From contig NZ_VCIW01000031.1 of assembly GCF_005765165.1 (NCBI RefSeq), positions 1 to 63,127 of the forward strand: DNA of 63,127 bases, read 5' to 3'. Under the pieces are notes generated by a model that saw only the letters and a program-made list of their open reading frames with translations, had not been told where the DNA came from and made no database searches. Positions 43,007-51,903 of the stretch are shown one piece after another. The DNA is from Paenibacillus antri (GTDB taxonomy: Bacteria > Bacillota > Bacilli > Paenibacillales > YIM-B00363). A program made the translations under genes and the position numbers. Each line of letters starts with the position of its first letter. Position 1 is the first letter of the stretch.

Positions 43007-43924
43007 CTATAGGGAGATCGACCGAATAATGTCTTTCAGCTTGTCGGCGGACTTATGCAGCAGCGCCTTCTCTTCTTCGGTGATATGGAGCGGCAGCACC
43101 GAGCGGACGCCCGACCGGTCGACGACGCAAGGCACGCCCATGTAGACGTCGGAGATGCCGTGGTAATCGTTCAGCAGCGTGGATACGTTCAGCACCGCGC
43201 CTTCGTTGCGCACGATCGCGGCGCAAATCCGGTCGATCGCGAGCGCGATCGCGTAATACGTGGCGCCTTTCGCTTCGATGATCTGGTACGCGGCGTCGCG
43301 CGTGTTCGCGAAGACGCGTTCTTTCGCTTCGTCGCTTAACGACACCTCCGTGCCGGCGACGTTGGCGAGGCTCCACACCGGCACCTCGGAATCGCCGTGC
43401 TCGCCGATGATGTGCGCATGAATGCTGCGCGGATCGATGTCGAGCTCCGAGCCGATCAAGTAGCGGAACCGCGCGCTGTCGAGCAGCGTCCCGGACCCGA
43501 TGACCCGGTGCACCGGCCAGCCGGACTTCTTCTGCGAGAAGTAGCTCATGACGTCGACCGGGTTCGAAGCGATCAGCAGAATGGCGTGGTCGTTCACCTT
43601 TAAGACTTCTTCCATAATGCTTTCGAAAATGCCAACATTGCGCTTCAGCAAATCGATGCGCGTCTCGCCCGGCTTCTGCGCGGCGCCCGCCGTAATGACG
43701 ATAATGTCCGCGTCGCGGCAATCCTCGTACGTGCCGGCCCACACCTTCGCCCGGCCGAGGAACGGCATGCCGTGGTTCATGTCGAGCGCGTCCCCGACCG
43801 CCTTCGCATGGTTATAGTCGATTAATACGAGCTCGGACGCTCGTTCTCTTAAGAGAAGCGTGTAGGCCGTCGTCGATCCGACCGCGCCGACGCCGATCAC
43901 GGCGATTTTCGCGCCTTTTTTCAT
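43007..43924 (-). CDS. ldh: L-lactate dehydrogenase
   Basis: A 305-residue NAD-dependent LDH. The dinucleotide site is GVGAVG (11-16). The coenzyme loop GAAQKPGETR has Gln at the substrate-selecting position, as in LDH rather than malate dehydrogenase. The catalytic H176 lies in IGEHGDSEVP. It reduces pyruvate to lactate to recycle NADH in fermentation. ATG at 43924 shares one base with the FNT stop (TGATG). The track start, a TTG one codon earlier, is less likely. It is coupled to the FNT channel. Confidence 0.95.
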   Translation of the reverse strand: MKKGAKIAVIGVGAVGSTTAYTLLLRERASELVLIDYNHAKAVGDALDMNHGMPFLGRAKVWAGTYEDCRDADIIVITAGAAQKPGETRIDLLKRNVGIFESIMEEVLKVNDHAILLIASNPVDVMSYFSQKKSGWPVHRVIGSGTLLDSARFRYLIGSELDIDPRSIHAHIIGEHGDSEVPVWSLANVAGTEVSLSDEAKERVFANTRDAAYQIIEAKGATYYAIALAIDRICAAIVRNEGAVLNVSTLLNDYHGISDVYMGVPCVVDRSGVRSVLPLHITEEEKALLHKSADKLKDIIRSISL

Positions 43925-44721
43925 CAATGGGGTTCCCCTTCCTCTTCGTTCAAGAACGGTTTATTGACATAATAATACATCGTGGCCATAAAGATCGATC
44001 CGCCGATGAGATTGCCCAGCGTGACGGGAATCAAATTGTAGATGACGCCGTCGAAGGAGATCGACGACGGGTGGTCGAGGACGAGCGCGATGGCGAACGT
44101 GCACATATTGGCGATGCTATGCTCGTAGCCGGAGATGAAAAAGCAGAAGACGAACAGCATCATCGCGAACATCTTCGCGCCGTCGGCCTTCATCGACATC
44201 GGAATGAAGAAGGCGAGGCAGACGAGCCAGTTGCAAAGCACCGCGCGGAAAAACAATTCGTCCCAAGGCGCGTGCATCTTCTTCTCCACGACGCTGAGGA
44301 GAAAGCCGTGCACGTTCGGGTCGCGGAACAGACCGGTCAGGAAGATCAGCAAGGCGAAGACGGCGGCGCCCAGCACGTTGCCCAGATAGCTGCTGCCCCA
44401 CAGCTTCGCGACCTGTCCCCAGCTCAGCTTCTTCCGCAGCGCGGCGTACGTGTAGTAGAACGTGTTCCCCGTGAACAGATCGCCGCCGCCGTACGCGATC
44501 AGAATGATCGCCGCGCCGAACGTGATCGCCGCCATCGGGTACGTGAAGGGGGAATGCTCGATATAGAAAAAGTTCCCCGTCCGGAACGCGACGATGACGC
44601 CGAAGCCGATGAACATGCTCGCGAGCGCCGAGCGGGACAAGTACCGAATCCAGCTCTGTTTAAAGATTTTGTATTTCTTCAGCGCCAGCCGCTCGACCTC
44701 GGCCAGAGGCGTCATTTCCAT
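43924..44721 (-). CDS. formate/nitrite transporter family channel, probable lactate/formate exporter
   Basis: A 265-residue FNT protein with six main helices. FNT motifs: GGGDLFTGNTFYY, GNVLGAAVF, CNWLVCLAFF and GYEHSIANMCTF with the pore histidine. ATG at 44721 follows GGGGAGGGG. The next gene is ldh, overlapping by one base. Some FNT channels carry lactate, so this pairing suggests lactate/H+ export. An FNR-type palindrome (44774-44789) lies about 42 bases before the likely transcription start. Confidence 0.92.
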   Translation of the reverse strand: MEMTPLAEVERLALKKYKIFKQSWIRYLSRSALASMFIGFGVIVAFRTGNFFYIEHSPFTYPMAAITFGAAIILIAYGGGDLFTGNTFYYTYAALRKKLSWGQVAKLWGSSYLGNVLGAAVFALLIFLTGLFRDPNVHGFLLSVVEKKMHAPWDELFFRAVLCNWLVCLAFFIPMSMKADGAKMFAMMLFVFCFFISGYEHSIANMCTFAIALVLDHPSSISFDGVIYNLIPVTLGNLIGGSIFMATMYYYVNKPFLNEEEGEPH

Positions 44722-44773
44722 CGTTTTCCCCTCCCCTGCTTTCCAATGGTACCCCGGGTGCCAATCTTTAGGA

Positions 44774-44789
44774 TGTGACGAACATCACA
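44774..44789 (-). promoter_or_regulatory. FNR/CRP-type binding site of the fnt-ldh operon
   Basis: TGTGA-CGAACA-TCACA is a perfect match to the TGTGA-N6-TCACA site of B. subtilis Fnr. Its centre is 33 bases from a TACCAT -10 (44751-44746), i.e. near -42, the normal activating position. It overlaps the end of the WYL gene. Confidence 0.65.
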
Positions 44790-45732
44790 CATACATGCGT
44801 CGGACTTCGTCCGCGATGTGAGATATCGCACGCCGAAGCTCCGGCGGCCGCTCGACGCGAGCGTCCGCGCCGAAGCCGAGGAAGAACGCCGTCGCCCACG
44901 GCACGTACGACGCGGGCATCGTCGTCCGTACCGCGCCCGTCCCGTCGGGACGCGTCTCGAGCCCCTCGGCCAGCCACGGATCCGCGGCGGCGCGGCGCGC
45001 GCCCTCCCGCGTCAGCTCGACCTCGAGCGGCAGCGCCGCCGGGTCGTCCGCCGCCGGGGGCGTCCACGGCAGGAACGGTCCCTCGGGCTCGCCGCCGGCT
45101 CCGGCGCCGTCCGGGACGATCGAGGCGGACAGCACTCGATCGGCGCGGAACAAGCGGTCGGCCTCGCGACGATAGCAATACGCCTGCACGTACCATAGCC
45201 CGTTCATCGCATAGACGCCCGTCGGCCGGATGCGGCGCGGCAAGCGGCCGGACGAGCCGTCGTATTCGATGTCCGCCTCCGCCCCTTCGAGCGCCGCGTC
45301 CAGCAGCGTCCGCAGATGAGGGGCCGCGACGCGCCGAGGCGGCACCCAGAACGTCAACCGGCGCTTCAGACGGTCGATCTTGGCGCGCACGTCGCCGGGC
45401 AGCTTCGCGTAGAATTTCCGCAGCGCCGACGACGTCTCGAGCTCGAACGGCAGCGCCGAGTATCGCTCCAACGCTTGGCTCGCGAAGAAGATCGCCACCG
45501 CCTCATGTTCGGTGAAATGTATCGGCGGCAGCATCTTATCGTGCAGGACGCGGTAGCCGCCGGCCGCCCCGACCTCCGAGTACAGCGGTACGCCAAGCTC
45601 CCCGAGCTCCCCAAGGTCGCGGATGATCGTGCGGCGCGAGACGCCGAGCTCGTCCGCCAGCTCCCGAATCGTGAACCGCCTCTTCTCGTTGACCAGCATC
45701 ATGAGCTGGATGAGCCGTTGCGCCTTGTGCAT
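44785..45732 (-). CDS. WYL-domain transcriptional regulator (YafY family)
   Basis: A 315-residue regulator. The N-terminal helix-turn-helix (1-60: RLIQLMMLVNEKRRFTIRELADELGVSRRTIIRDL) is followed by a WYL domain (about 140-225, YAMNGLWYVQAYCYRREADRLFRADRV) and a WCX-like C terminus. WYL domains sense nucleotides or nucleic acid. ATG at 45732 follows AGGAGGT. It is divergent from the gene at 45857; a perfect inverted repeat lies between them. Confidence 0.9.
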   Translation of the reverse strand: MHKAQRLIQLMMLVNEKRRFTIRELADELGVSRRTIIRDLGELGELGVPLYSEVGAAGGYRVLHDKMLPPIHFTEHEAVAIFFASQALERYSALPFELETSSALRKFYAKLPGDVRAKIDRLKRRLTFWVPPRRVAAPHLRTLLDAALEGAEADIEYDGSSGRLPRRIRPTGVYAMNGLWYVQAYCYRREADRLFRADRVLSASIVPDGAGAGGEPEGPFLPWTPPAADDPAALPLEVELTREGARRAAADPWLAEGLETRPDGTGAVRTTMPASYVPWATAFFLGFGADARVERPPELRRAISHIADEVRRMYV

Positions 45733-45775
45733 GCGGGGAACCTCCTCCTTTTTTTTCAAGTATGTCCGCGAATCA

Positions 45776-45790
45776 TGCCAGTTGTTGGCA
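45776..45790. promoter_or_regulatory. candidate WYL-regulator operator
   Basis: TGCCA-GTTGT-TGGCA is a perfect inverted repeat in the 124-base divergent region. It lies just upstream of TATTAT (45792-45797), the -10 for the plus-strand gene. Confidence 0.5.
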
Positions 45791-45856
45791 CTATTATGCC
45801 TTACGCTTAGGTCTGAATCCACTGCATCTATTCGAAAAAAGGAGCTTGATGTTCGA

Positions 45857-46498
45857 ATGTCTACATCCCTACGTTCCCCCACGCTGGAGCTTTGCATCTG
45901 CCGCCCCGCCCCCGATCTGCCGGACGCCGACTTCCGCAAGGCGCTGCGCGCCGCCGACGACTTCCTCGCGGGCCGCGCCGGCTTCGAAGGGCGGGAACTG
46001 CTGTACTCGGCATCGTCCGACCGATGGATCGATCTCGTCCGTTGGGCGTCCCCCGATGCGGCTGAAGCCGCGATGGACGACTTCGGCCGTGTCGAAGCGC
46101 TGCAGCCGCTCGCGTGTCGGCTCGTCGACGTGACGATGCTTCGCCTGTCCCGCCTGCCGGATCTCGCCGTCTCCGGCAAGGCGGCCGGCGCCGGCGACGC
46201 CCCGGTGTACGAGGTCATCGCGTACCGCTTGAAGCCTGGGATCGACGACGCCGACTATCGGCGCACGCTGGACGCGTTCGGGGCGGCGACGGCCGATCTG
46301 GAAGGCTTCCTGGGGCGCGACGTCTTCCTGGACGCGTCGAGCGGTACGTGGGCGGAAGTGGTCCGATACGCCGACCAAGCGGCCGTCGACCGCCTCGCCC
46401 CCGTCGTCATGAGCCTCCCCGAAGCGGCCGCCGCCATGGAGCGGATCGACGCCGCGACCGTCGAGATTCACTTCGCCACGCAGGTTCGCTTGACATGA
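45857..46498 (+). CDS. internally duplicated alpha/beta-barrel-like protein
   Basis: A 213-residue protein. Residues about 6-100 and 112-205 are diverged copies of one domain. Compare PDLPDADFRKALRAADDFLAGRAGFEGRELLYSASSDRWIDLVRW with KPGIDDADYRRTLDAFGAATADLEGFLGRDVFLDASSGTWAEVVRY. The fold looks like a dimeric ferredoxin-like (ABM) barrel made as a tandem pair. No catalytic residues can be named. ATG at 45857 has AAGGAGC 11 bases upstream. Divergent from the WYL regulator, its probable controller. Ends at a strong terminator. Confidence 0.8.
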   Translation: MSTSLRSPTLELCICRPAPDLPDADFRKALRAADDFLAGRAGFEGRELLYSASSDRWIDLVRWASPDAAEAAMDDFGRVEALQPLACRLVDVTMLRLSRLPDLAVSGKAAGAGDAPVYEVIAYRLKPGIDDADYRRTLDAFGAATADLEGFLGRDVFLDASSGTWAEVVRYADQAAVDRLAPVVMSLPEAAAAMERIDAATVEIHFATQVRLT

Positions 46499-46499
46499 A

Positions 46500-46536
46500 G
46501 GAAGGCCGTCCCCGGGGAATTCGGGAGACGGCCTTC
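46500..46536. terminator. terminator after the duplicated-domain gene
   Basis: GAAGGCCGTC and GACGGCCTTC form a 10-bp perfect stem, followed by TTCGTG, between convergent genes. Confidence 0.7.
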
Positions 46537-46548
46537 TTCGTGTTCCAA

Positions 46549-46764
46549 TTACATTTCCTTCACGGCTTGCAGCTTGCCGACCTCGAACAGGCCGATCGCC
46601 TCCGTGTACAGCATGTCCGTCCACCCGGACGTAATGAGACCGTCCTTCGTTCGGGCCACGTAGGCGACGGATTCGATCGATTGTTCGTCGACCGCCGACA
46701 ATAAGTTTTCCAACAGAAACTTCGGGGTAACCTCCGCTTCCGCATTCTCCGATTGCTTAGTCAT
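46549..46764 (-). CDS. small hypothetical protein, 71 aa
   Basis: A 71-residue acidic protein starting MTKQSENAEAEVTPKFLLEN, with a region ESVAYVARTKDGLITSGWTD resembling a short beta-hairpin. No family is recognised. ATG at 46764 follows GGAGGCGGAGGC, a strong ribosome site. It lies 54 bases downstream of the DUF554 gene on the same strand, so it may be co-transcribed. No signal or membrane segment. Confidence 0.65.
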   Translation of the reverse strand: MTKQSENAEAEVTPKFLLENLLSAVDEQSIESVAYVARTKDGLITSGWTDMLYTEAIGLFEVGKLQAVKEM

Positions 46765-46818
46765 GCCTCCGCCTCCTTCCACATTTTCCAACGTTAATAT
46801 GGATGGACGGCGGCCGAT

Positions 46819-47535
46819 TTATGCGCCTCCGCCGAGCGATCGCAGCACCGCCATGGCGACCCCCATGAAGACGACCGCCGGCAGCAGGTTGGCGACGCGG
46901 ATCTTCGTCAGCTCGAGCAGGTTGACGCCGATGCCGACGATCAGCACGCCGCCGACGGCCGACACCTCCGCGGTGACCGCTTCGATCGCGTCCGGCGCGA
47001 ACCAGCCTGCGAACGCCATCGCCGCGAGCGCGATGCCGCCTTGGTACAACAATACAGGTACCGCCGAAAACAACACCCCGAAACCGAGCGCCGACGCGAA
47101 TACGATCGAGAGAAAGCCGTCCATGATCGACTTCGCGTACAGAACGTCGTGGTTGTGGCGAACGCCGCTATCGATGGACCCGAGGATCGCCATCGCCCCG
47201 ATGCAATAGACGAGCGACGCCGTGACGAACGCCTTCCCGACCGGCGACGCGCCGGCCCCGGACGGCATGCGCCGCTCCAGCCAAGCGCCGACCTGCTCGA
47301 AGCGGCGTTCGATTTGCAGCCATTCGCCGATGACGCCGCCGGCCACGAGGCTGACGACCATCCAGACGTAATGCGTCGTCTTCATCGCCATCGAAATCCC
47401 TAGAACGCATAACGCGATCGCCATGCCCTGCACGACCGTCCGCTGCACCCGTTCGTTCAAATTCGGCAGCAGCGCGCCGATCAATCCGCCTGCGACGATC
47501 GCCGCCGCGTTCACGATACTTCCTAATAACACCAT
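46819..47535 (-). CDS. DUF554 membrane protein (YdfK/YqgA-like)
   Basis: A 238-residue integral membrane protein with six to seven helices. The start MVLLGSIVNAAAIVAGGLIGALL and the later SIMDGFLSIVFASALGFGVLFSA and GGVLIVGIGVNLLELTKIRVANLLPA are the DUF554 signatures. The role is unknown; a transporter-like function is assumed in the family. ATG at 47535 is used; the GAGAGG upstream is weak. It starts 22 bases after the DUF4832 gene on the same strand. Confidence 0.9.
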   Translation of the reverse strand: MVLLGSIVNAAAIVAGGLIGALLPNLNERVQRTVVQGMAIALCVLGISMAMKTTHYVWMVVSLVAGGVIGEWLQIERRFEQVGAWLERRMPSGAGASPVGKAFVTASLVYCIGAMAILGSIDSGVRHNHDVLYAKSIMDGFLSIVFASALGFGVLFSAVPVLLYQGGIALAAMAFAGWFAPDAIEAVTAEVSAVGGVLIVGIGVNLLELTKIRVANLLPAVVFMGVAMAVLRSLGGGA

Positions 47536-47557
47536 GGTTTCGTTCGGTCCTCTCTCG

Positions 47558-48982
47558 TTACTCGTCCGCCGCGGCCACCGCCGCCGGACCGAGCGCATAA
47601 CGGCCGTCCGGCCGGCGGCCTTCCATCGCCCAGTCGACGCCGGGCGCGCCGGTCGCCGGATCCACGATCGCGATCGTCAGCGTATAGACGCCTTCGGGCA
47701 AGGAAGCGGGCAGCCGCAGCCGCTCCTCGAAGACGGTCTCGCCCGGCATCCAGCCGCGAATATCCGTCTCGTCCGCCGCTTCGCGAAAGACGATGCGGCC
47801 TGCGGCGTCGACGAGCGCCAGCTCGAGCGGCCAGTCGTAATAGAACGGCGCGACGCCGAGGTTCCGCACCTCGAGACCGACGGTGACGTCCTCGCCGGGA
47901 CGCCATTCCACCGGGTACGACGCCGCGCGCACCGCGAACCGATATCCGATCGTGTTGAGGAATCGATCCAGATTGCGGCGCTCCGCTTCGTCCAACTCCT
48001 CGATGTCGGTGCTCGGCCCGACCCAGCTGAGATGGCTGCGCCGCGCCATGTCGAGCAACTGCGCGAAGCGCGACGGATCGAAGTACATGCCGTCCATGCC
48101 GGCGTTGCCGAATTCGCCGCCGCTCGGCCCCCGCTTCCAGAAATCCGGCGTCGCGGGAACGAAGGCGTCGGCGAGCGCCGAGGCGTAGCCGTTTTCGAAC
48201 CAGTCGATGAAGTCGTACGTCTGCCGCACGCCACCGAACACGTCGTTGTACAAGCCTATGCCGTTCCGCTCGGCGATCGGGTAAGGTCGGCGCATCAGCA
48301 GCTTCTTGTTCGGGAACGCCTCTAGATAGTGGGCTACGTACCTGTCCGATTCCGCCATCGGCGGGAACGGGATGCGTGTCGCATCGTCGCTGTACGTATG
48401 CCACTCGCCCCAATGGCCGAGGCTGCCCAAGGCGACGAAAGCGACTCTGGGGTCGGCGTCGTACCGGTCTCCGAGCGCTTGTATGAGCCGTTCGTGATAC
48501 CGCTGTAACGTCGCGTTCGCATAGTTCGGACTGAAGCCCTTGCCTACGTCTTCGTCGTACCAGATCCCGTCCCCATCGATCTCCTCGTACAACCAGTCCG
48601 GAATGTCCATATGCCGTTCGTCCGTGCCGTAATCGAGCGCGACGCGCAGCACGAACCGGATCTCCCGCGCCGCGTACGCGTCCATGCCGTACCTCCGCTC
48701 GATCGTCTCGAAGGCGAACGCCCCCTTCTCCGGCTCCAGCTCGCGCCACGTAAGCACCTTATACACCATGCTGTGCGGCACCGGGAAGTCGTCGTACGAC
48801 GCCCCGGGCACGAGCCCCATGAACGGGTTGTTCAACACGGCGTCGGTCGCGCGCGGCGCGACCCGCACGATGTAGACGTCGTCCGCCTCCGGCGTCGTCG
48901 TACGAGACGAAGGCGCGTCGGCGCGTCCGGCCATCGTCATCAATAGAATTATGATCCAAGGCAGCGTCAAGATGCCGCGCAC
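47558..48982 (-). CDS. secreted DUF4832 protein (glycosidase-like)
   Basis: A 474-residue protein with an N-terminal signal (GILTLPWIIILLMTMAGRADA). It is followed by a TIM-barrel-like DUF4874 region (NNPFMGLVPGASYDDFPVPHSMVYKVLTWRELEPEKGAF, VALGSLGHWGEWHTY) and a C-terminal DUF4832 beta-sandwich (YPVEWRPGEDVTVGLEVRNLG). The acidic residues near GHWGEWH recall GH-A catalytic loops, but activity is unproven in this family. GTG at 48982 follows AAGGGG. Confidence 0.82.
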   Translation of the reverse strand: MRGILTLPWIIILLMTMAGRADAPSSRTTTPEADDVYIVRVAPRATDAVLNNPFMGLVPGASYDDFPVPHSMVYKVLTWRELEPEKGAFAFETIERRYGMDAYAAREIRFVLRVALDYGTDERHMDIPDWLYEEIDGDGIWYDEDVGKGFSPNYANATLQRYHERLIQALGDRYDADPRVAFVALGSLGHWGEWHTYSDDATRIPFPPMAESDRYVAHYLEAFPNKKLLMRRPYPIAERNGIGLYNDVFGGVRQTYDFIDWFENGYASALADAFVPATPDFWKRGPSGGEFGNAGMDGMYFDPSRFAQLLDMARRSHLSWVGPSTDIEELDEAERRNLDRFLNTIGYRFAVRAASYPVEWRPGEDVTVGLEVRNLGVAPFYYDWPLELALVDAAGRIVFREAADETDIRGWMPGETVFEERLRLPASLPEGVYTLTIAIVDPATGAPGVDWAMEGRRPDGRYALGPAAVAAADE

Positions 48983-49046
48983 GGCAGGCGTTCCCCTTTC
49001 GAATGCTGAGTTCCGCTATTATATCATCCCGCCGGGCTTCGCGGCT

Positions 49047-49745
49047 CTACGTTTTGCCCGCGCCGCCGAGGCCCGACTCGCGCGCGACGACGATCGCCCG
49101 CGACCGGTCGGCCACCTGCAGCTTGTTCAACACGTTGGAGACGTGATTGCGCACCGTCTTCGGCGCAAGGCCGAGCAGACCGCCGATCTCGGCGTTGCTG
49201 CGTCCTTGCGCGATAAGGGCGAGCACCTCCTTCTCGCGGGCCGTCAGCTGCGGGAACGCGTCGGCCTCCGCCTCGGGCGGACGGAACGACTCGAAATAAT
49301 ACATCATCCGCCTCGCCAGCGCCGCGCCGAAAATCGATTCGCCGTCCGCCGCGGCATAAATCGCCCGGACGATCTCCCGCCCCCGAGCTCCCTTGAGCAA
49401 GTATCCGCGGGCGCCCGCGCGCATCGCGGAGAAGACGGTCGCGTCGTCTTCCAGCATCGTCAGCATGAGCACCGCGATATGCGGGCTCGCCTTCATGATG
49501 TCCCGCGTCGAGTCGATCCCGTTCCCGTCCGGCATATGCACGTCCATCAGGACGACGTCCGGCTGCAGCGCCTCCGCGAGCTCGACCGCCTCCCGGCCGG
49601 ACTTCGCCGCGCCGACGATGTCGAAGTCGGGCACCCCGCCCACGATCATCGCCAATCCTTCCAGATATACCGGATGGTCGTCCGCCAGCAGGATCGAGAT
49701 CTTGTCATTCCCTTGGTCGATCGCGCCGTTCTCCGTTTTCCTCAT
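49047..49745 (-). CDS. NarL-type response regulator
   Basis: A 232-residue regulator. The receiver has DD at 22-23, phospho-acceptor D68 (VVLMDVHMP) and Lys in YLLKGARG. The LuxR helix-turn-helix lies at about 165-220 (LTAREKEVLALIAQGRSNAEIGGLLGLAPKTVRNH). ATG at 49745 overlaps the kinase gene by 41 bases, with GGAGAG upstream. Partner of the kinase at 49.7 kb; its target is unknown. Confidence 0.92.
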   Translation of the reverse strand: MRKTENGAIDQGNDKISILLADDHPVYLEGLAMIVGGVPDFDIVGAAKSGREAVELAEALQPDVVLMDVHMPDGNGIDSTRDIMKASPHIAVLMLTMLEDDATVFSAMRAGARGYLLKGARGREIVRAIYAAADGESIFGAALARRMMYYFESFRPPEAEADAFPQLTAREKEVLALIAQGRSNAEIGGLLGLAPKTVRNHVSNVLNKLQVADRSRAIVVARESGLGGAGKT

Positions 49746-51807
49746 CGCCGTATCTCTCCTTCCGATCGGGCAAAACGACGCGCACCCGCGTCCCCCTGCC
49801 CCCGCGGCCCGCCGTCAGCTCGAACGCGCCGCCCAACTCCTCCGCGCGCTCCCGCATCGAACGGATGCCGACCCCTGCGGCGCGCGGCGCGGCGTCCAGG
49901 CCGCGCCCGTCGTCCTCGATCGTCAATTCCAGGCCGTCCCGCCACCGAAGCGCGATCGTCACGCGGCCTGCGCCGGCGTGCCGGAGCGCGTTCGCGAGCG
50001 CCTCCTGCACGATGCGGTACGCCGCCGTCTCCGCGGCGGCCGTCATCGGCGGCAGCAGCTCCGGCGCCTCGACCTCGACGCGCAGCGACGGCTGCTCGCA
50101 GCGCAGCGCCAGCTCCCGCACGGCGAACGCCAGCCCGAATTCGTCGAGCGTCGGCGGCCGCAGCGAATACGCGAGCCGCCGCACCTCGCGGATCGCGTCC
50201 GCGATGCCCCGCTGCGCGTCCGCGAATCGATCCCGCAGGTCGGGATCTCCTTCGAACCGGTCGGCGATCGCGTCGATGCGCAGCAGCGCGCCGGCGAGCT
50301 CCGCGCCGAGCCCGTCGTGCAAATCCCGCCCGAGCCGGCGGCGCTCCTCCTCCCGCGCGGTCACGATCCGCTCCCGCGACGCGGACACCTCCTCCGCCAG
50401 CCGCGCCGTATAGGCGGCCGCGCTCGCCTGCCGCCCGAGATGGCGAAGCAGCGCTTCGGTTTCCGGCGTCATTCGCGGCCGCGGCCCGGTCGCTCCGAGC
50501 TCCAACGCGCCGAGCGTCTCCCCGTTCCACGTCAGCGGAAGCTCCTCGATCCGCAGCCCTTCGCGGCCGCGGCTTCCGTATTCCGCCCGCTCGTACTCTT
50601 CCCCGGTCGGACGCCGCAGCGCGATCGCCGCGTACGGCAGCCGGAGCGACGCCGCGACGCCTTCCGCGACGGCGGCCCACATCGCGGACGGTCGCGACGC
50701 CGCTCCCTCGAGCCGCTCCACGAGCCGGCTCATCGTCTCGTACGGACTCTCCGGCTCGCCGTAGACGAGCCGGTTCGCGCCTCGACGCAGCCGCGTATAG
50801 AGCGGATGGAACGACGCCGCGACTACGCCCGTGGCGATCATCGACGTCAGCGGATCCCGCTCCCGCAGCAGCGCGCCGAACGCGCCGACGGCGACGGCGT
50901 ACAGCAGCACGACGACGAAGCCGAGCACCGTCACGAACACCGCCTTCTGCAGCGACGCATGCTCCTGCTCGCCGGCGCGTTCGAGCGCGCCGGCGCCGAA
51001 CGCGAACGGCCAGAACAACAGCCCCGCGAAAAAGCCGACCTGCACGACCAACTGCAGCAGTCCGTCCTGCAGCACGTACGGCAGCGCCGTCAGCAGACCG
51101 AACCCGACGTAGCTGCCGACCCCGGCCAGAAACCACGTCCACCGGCGCCGCTCCGCCGCGGTCGCGGCGCGCTTGTACCGGCGGGCGACGGCATAGAGCA
51201 GCGGTCCATGGGTCGCCGCCACGAGCAGCGTCATGAAGACGGGATCCCAATTCAGCCGCGACCACGTCTCCGGATCCAAGAACCGATAAGCCTGCGCGGC
51301 GACCCAGACGGCGCTCGGCGCGAGCGTCCACCGCGGCGCGAACGTCCCGTCCGGGAAGGCGTATAGGAAGGGCAAGTAGAACGAGCCGACGTTATTGAGC
51401 ATATGGAAAAAGAGCAGCGCCGCCGGCACCGACGCCAGCGCCGGTTCGTATGCAGTGAAGATCGTGCCGACCACGATCAGAAACATCGACACGGCGATCC
51501 CGTACGGGTCCCGGCGGCGGTACCGGTAGACGACCGCGCCGACCAGCAAATACGACATGTTCGCGATCGTCGTGAACGCAATGAGCAGCCCTCCGTAGAA
51601 CGGCGCGGACAATCCGTACCGCTCCAGGTCGCGCGCCCCGTCCTCCGTCAGCAGGAGCGGATGCGCGCAGCGCTCCGCCTCCGCCGGCCCGCACGGCGTC
51701 TGAAGCGCGGAATACCCTTCCCAGCGCGACAAGACGAAGACGACGAGCGCCATGCCGAGGACGACCCACCACGCGAAGCGAAGCCCGTACAACCACCATC
51801 TTTGCAT
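49705..51807 (-). CDS. NarL-type sensor kinase with multi-pass membrane domain
   Basis: A 700-residue kinase. Residues 5-340 hold eight or so hydrophobic helices arranged as a membrane sensor. A GAF-like domain (about 355-445) comes next. HisKA_3 has H497 (RLGRDLHDGLGAEL), then an HATPase domain (EALANALRHAGAG, DDGRGLD, GIRSMRERAEELGG). ATG at 51807. The kinase family resembles ComP/DegS-like sensors. Two cysteines in the first loop (CGPAEAERC) could form a disulfide outside. Confidence 0.9.
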   Translation of the reverse strand: MQRWWLYGLRFAWWVVLGMALVVFVLSRWEGYSALQTPCGPAEAERCAHPLLLTEDGARDLERYGLSAPFYGGLLIAFTTIANMSYLLVGAVVYRYRRRDPYGIAVSMFLIVVGTIFTAYEPALASVPAALLFFHMLNNVGSFYLPFLYAFPDGTFAPRWTLAPSAVWVAAQAYRFLDPETWSRLNWDPVFMTLLVAATHGPLLYAVARRYKRAATAAERRRWTWFLAGVGSYVGFGLLTALPYVLQDGLLQLVVQVGFFAGLLFWPFAFGAGALERAGEQEHASLQKAVFVTVLGFVVVLLYAVAVGAFGALLRERDPLTSMIATGVVAASFHPLYTRLRRGANRLVYGEPESPYETMSRLVERLEGAASRPSAMWAAVAEGVAASLRLPYAAIALRRPTGEEYERAEYGSRGREGLRIEELPLTWNGETLGALELGATGPRPRMTPETEALLRHLGRQASAAAYTARLAEEVSASRERIVTAREEERRRLGRDLHDGLGAELAGALLRIDAIADRFEGDPDLRDRFADAQRGIADAIREVRRLAYSLRPPTLDEFGLAFAVRELALRCEQPSLRVEVEAPELLPPMTAAAETAAYRIVQEALANALRHAGAGRVTIALRWRDGLELTIEDDGRGLDAAPRAAGVGIRSMRERAEELGGAFELTAGRGGRGTRVRVVLPDRKERYGDEENGERRDRPRE

Positions 51808-51863
51808 GTGTTGCCCCCCGCCTTCTCGCGGACCTTTTGCGACCCATTATATCAAGAAAACGA

Positions 51864-51892
51864 GGGATCGTATCCGGTTCGGACGCGATCCC
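51864..51892 (-). terminator. terminator of the 184-aa membrane protein gene
   Basis: On the minus strand GGGATCG..CGATCCC pairs and is followed by TCGTTTTCTT. Confidence 0.75.
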
Positions 51893-51903
51893 CCGCCATT
51901 TTC

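Noticed and set aside
43007-43924. Malate dehydrogenase
   Set aside because: The coenzyme loop carries Gln (GAAQKPGETR) rather than Arg at the selecting position, which indicates lactate dehydrogenase.
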